Shown in pieces: positions 14,680 through 15,606 of a stretch of 15,606 bases of DNA (the stretch's first letter is position 1; every line of letters starts with the position of its first letter). The DNA is from JBOHHR01 sp050740975 (GTDB lineage Bacteria; Pseudomonadota; Gammaproteobacteria; JBOHHR01). The translations under genes and the position numbers were made by a program. The notes below the pieces were generated by a model. It was not told the origin of the DNA and ran no database searches. It was given only the letters and a program-made list of their open reading frames with translations. The stretch spans positions 1 to 15,606 of the forward strand of contig JBOIEE010000293.1 of NCBI GenBank assembly GCA_050740975.1, given 5' to 3'.

Positions 14680-15606
14680 GTCCGGATAGCTGGTCACATC
14701 GGCACCAACAGTAGCAATCTGGGCGTAGGTACCCCGCGATACTTTCCGCTCGATCTTGTAACCAAGCTCATTGGTGACATCGTCTGCCCAGGAGAGCTGG
14801 ATGCTCGAGGTTGAGACCGAGACGGCATCCAGAGCCGTTGGCGCTGCCGGTACGGAGGGGGCGAGGTGCTTGACCGCGACGTCATAGACCTCTAGAACGA
14901 AGTCCGTGCTATTGACGTTGGTTGCGCTGGTCTCGTCGTCTAAAAACGTGAAAAAGATCGGGTGCTTCCAGCCAATTGCGGTCCAGGTCTCGAGGCAGTA
15001 CTGCAGCTCGCGATCAAATCCATCCACATCGCGCCCCGTAGTTGGTCCGTTTGGGTTTGGAACCCACAATGGCCAGTCGTCCGTAAACCCGATCCGAAAC
15101 CCCTCGGCTGCGGTCGTCAGGGTGCCCAGATAGTCCACAAAAATAAGGGATCCCGCTGTCATCAAACATTTGCCGGTCCGGATGTACTCCCGAGAGCAGA
15201 ATTTCAGCCCCCTGCTCTGCCGCATGCTTCATAATACTCTTAGCAGTGTCGGTGTGGTCCAGAATCATGTAGCCATCTATGAACCTGGGTGACACCGCGA
15301 AGCGTAACGGCTTCAGGGTGAAGAAGCTCCGGTAACGACCGATGACATCTTTCACATAATCCTCCCAGAGATCTAAGGTCCACGCATGTTCGTTGATGAA
15401 CGCATCGCCCCCCCCGTTCGAGGGTTGCGCATTCCATGTCCCAAGATGCCCAAACCCCATTTGAATGCCCGCTACCCGCAGATTTGATCGGTACTTGACG
15501 AGCGCAGCCAATTTTCTCGGTTTCGGGTGGGTGTCGAGCAGGGTAATTGAACTGGGGACGAGCGGGAGCGTTGGCGCTCTCAGAGGCCAAGGGAGGCGAT
15601 TACGAT
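14675..15606 (-). pseudogene. TIM-barrel glycoside-hydrolase-like protein with fibronectin III domain, split by IS21 (N-terminal end outside the window)
   Basis: On the minus strand, from the window edge, the frame reads VAGIQMGFGHLGTWNAQPS, then WEDYVKDVIGRYRSFF, VSPRFIDGYMI and ILLSGVHPDRQMFDDSGIP. It then shifts at a run of five A (15139-15143) to YLGTLTTAAEGFRIGFTDDW, PLWVPNP and IGWKHPIFFTFL. Dropping one base of the run gives GIPYFVDYLG without a break. FGHLG and DDWPLWVP are shared with the barrel protein at 5577-6728. After a short linker (SVPAAPTALDAVSVS) a fibronectin III domain starts and is cut by the IS21 insertion; its second half is at 12139-12243. Loss of frame and the insertion make the gene non-functional. 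FnIII domains in secreted glycosidases usually act as spacers or surface binders. Confidence 0.85.

Overview
The window comes from the accessory genome of a Gram-negative bacterium, most likely a proteobacterium. The signs are a TolC-type outer-membrane channel, a periplasmic adaptor protein, membrane sugar-transfer machinery, and several insertion-sequence (IS) families common in proteobacteria. The genus cannot be told from the sequence. The coding core, about 2.3-11.4 kb, lies entirely on the minus strand. It is flanked on both sides by IS material that is visibly more GC-rich.

Layout from left to right. (1) 1-1160 is a decayed IS21-family element: an istA 3' part with a frame break, fused by internal deletion to the istB 3' end, followed by iterated 22-23 bp right-end repeats. 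(2) 1292-1855 is a minus-strand DUF457/YbcI-type membrane metal-dependent hydrolase. Its start codon lies only a few bases from an IS630-like end. (3) 1861-2241 holds 3' remnants of two different IS630-like transposases, pointing away from each other and abutting near 2080. (4) 2342-11436 is the cargo. In transcription order on the minus strand it is: a membrane-anchored TPR protein, a 1018-residue GT-C (GT39/ArnT-like) glycosyltransferase with a tandem jelly-roll region on its N-terminal side, a secreted TIM-barrel glycoside-hydrolase-like protein, a HlyD/RND-type periplasmic adaptor, and a TolC-like channel. (5) 11437-12138 has no convincing gene. It holds a strong plus-strand terminator hairpin and faint coding-like traces. 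(6) 12139-15606 is a second TIM-barrel protein, paralogous to the first and carrying a C-terminal fibronectin III domain. It is split by a complete IS21-family element at 12244-14674, flanked by a 5-bp duplication (CCAGT).

My reading is that the minus-strand genes form an exopolysaccharide or surface-glycan locus: a polyprenyl-sugar-dependent transferase and TPR scaffold at the inner membrane, secreted glycan-active barrel proteins, and an envelope-spanning adaptor plus outer-membrane channel. No inner-membrane pump is visible in the window, so the transport pair is incomplete here. The most distinctive points are the GT-C/jelly-roll fusion, the two paralogous barrel proteins bracketing the sugar-transfer genes, and the IS21 insertion, whose removal on paper restores a fibronectin III domain in frame.
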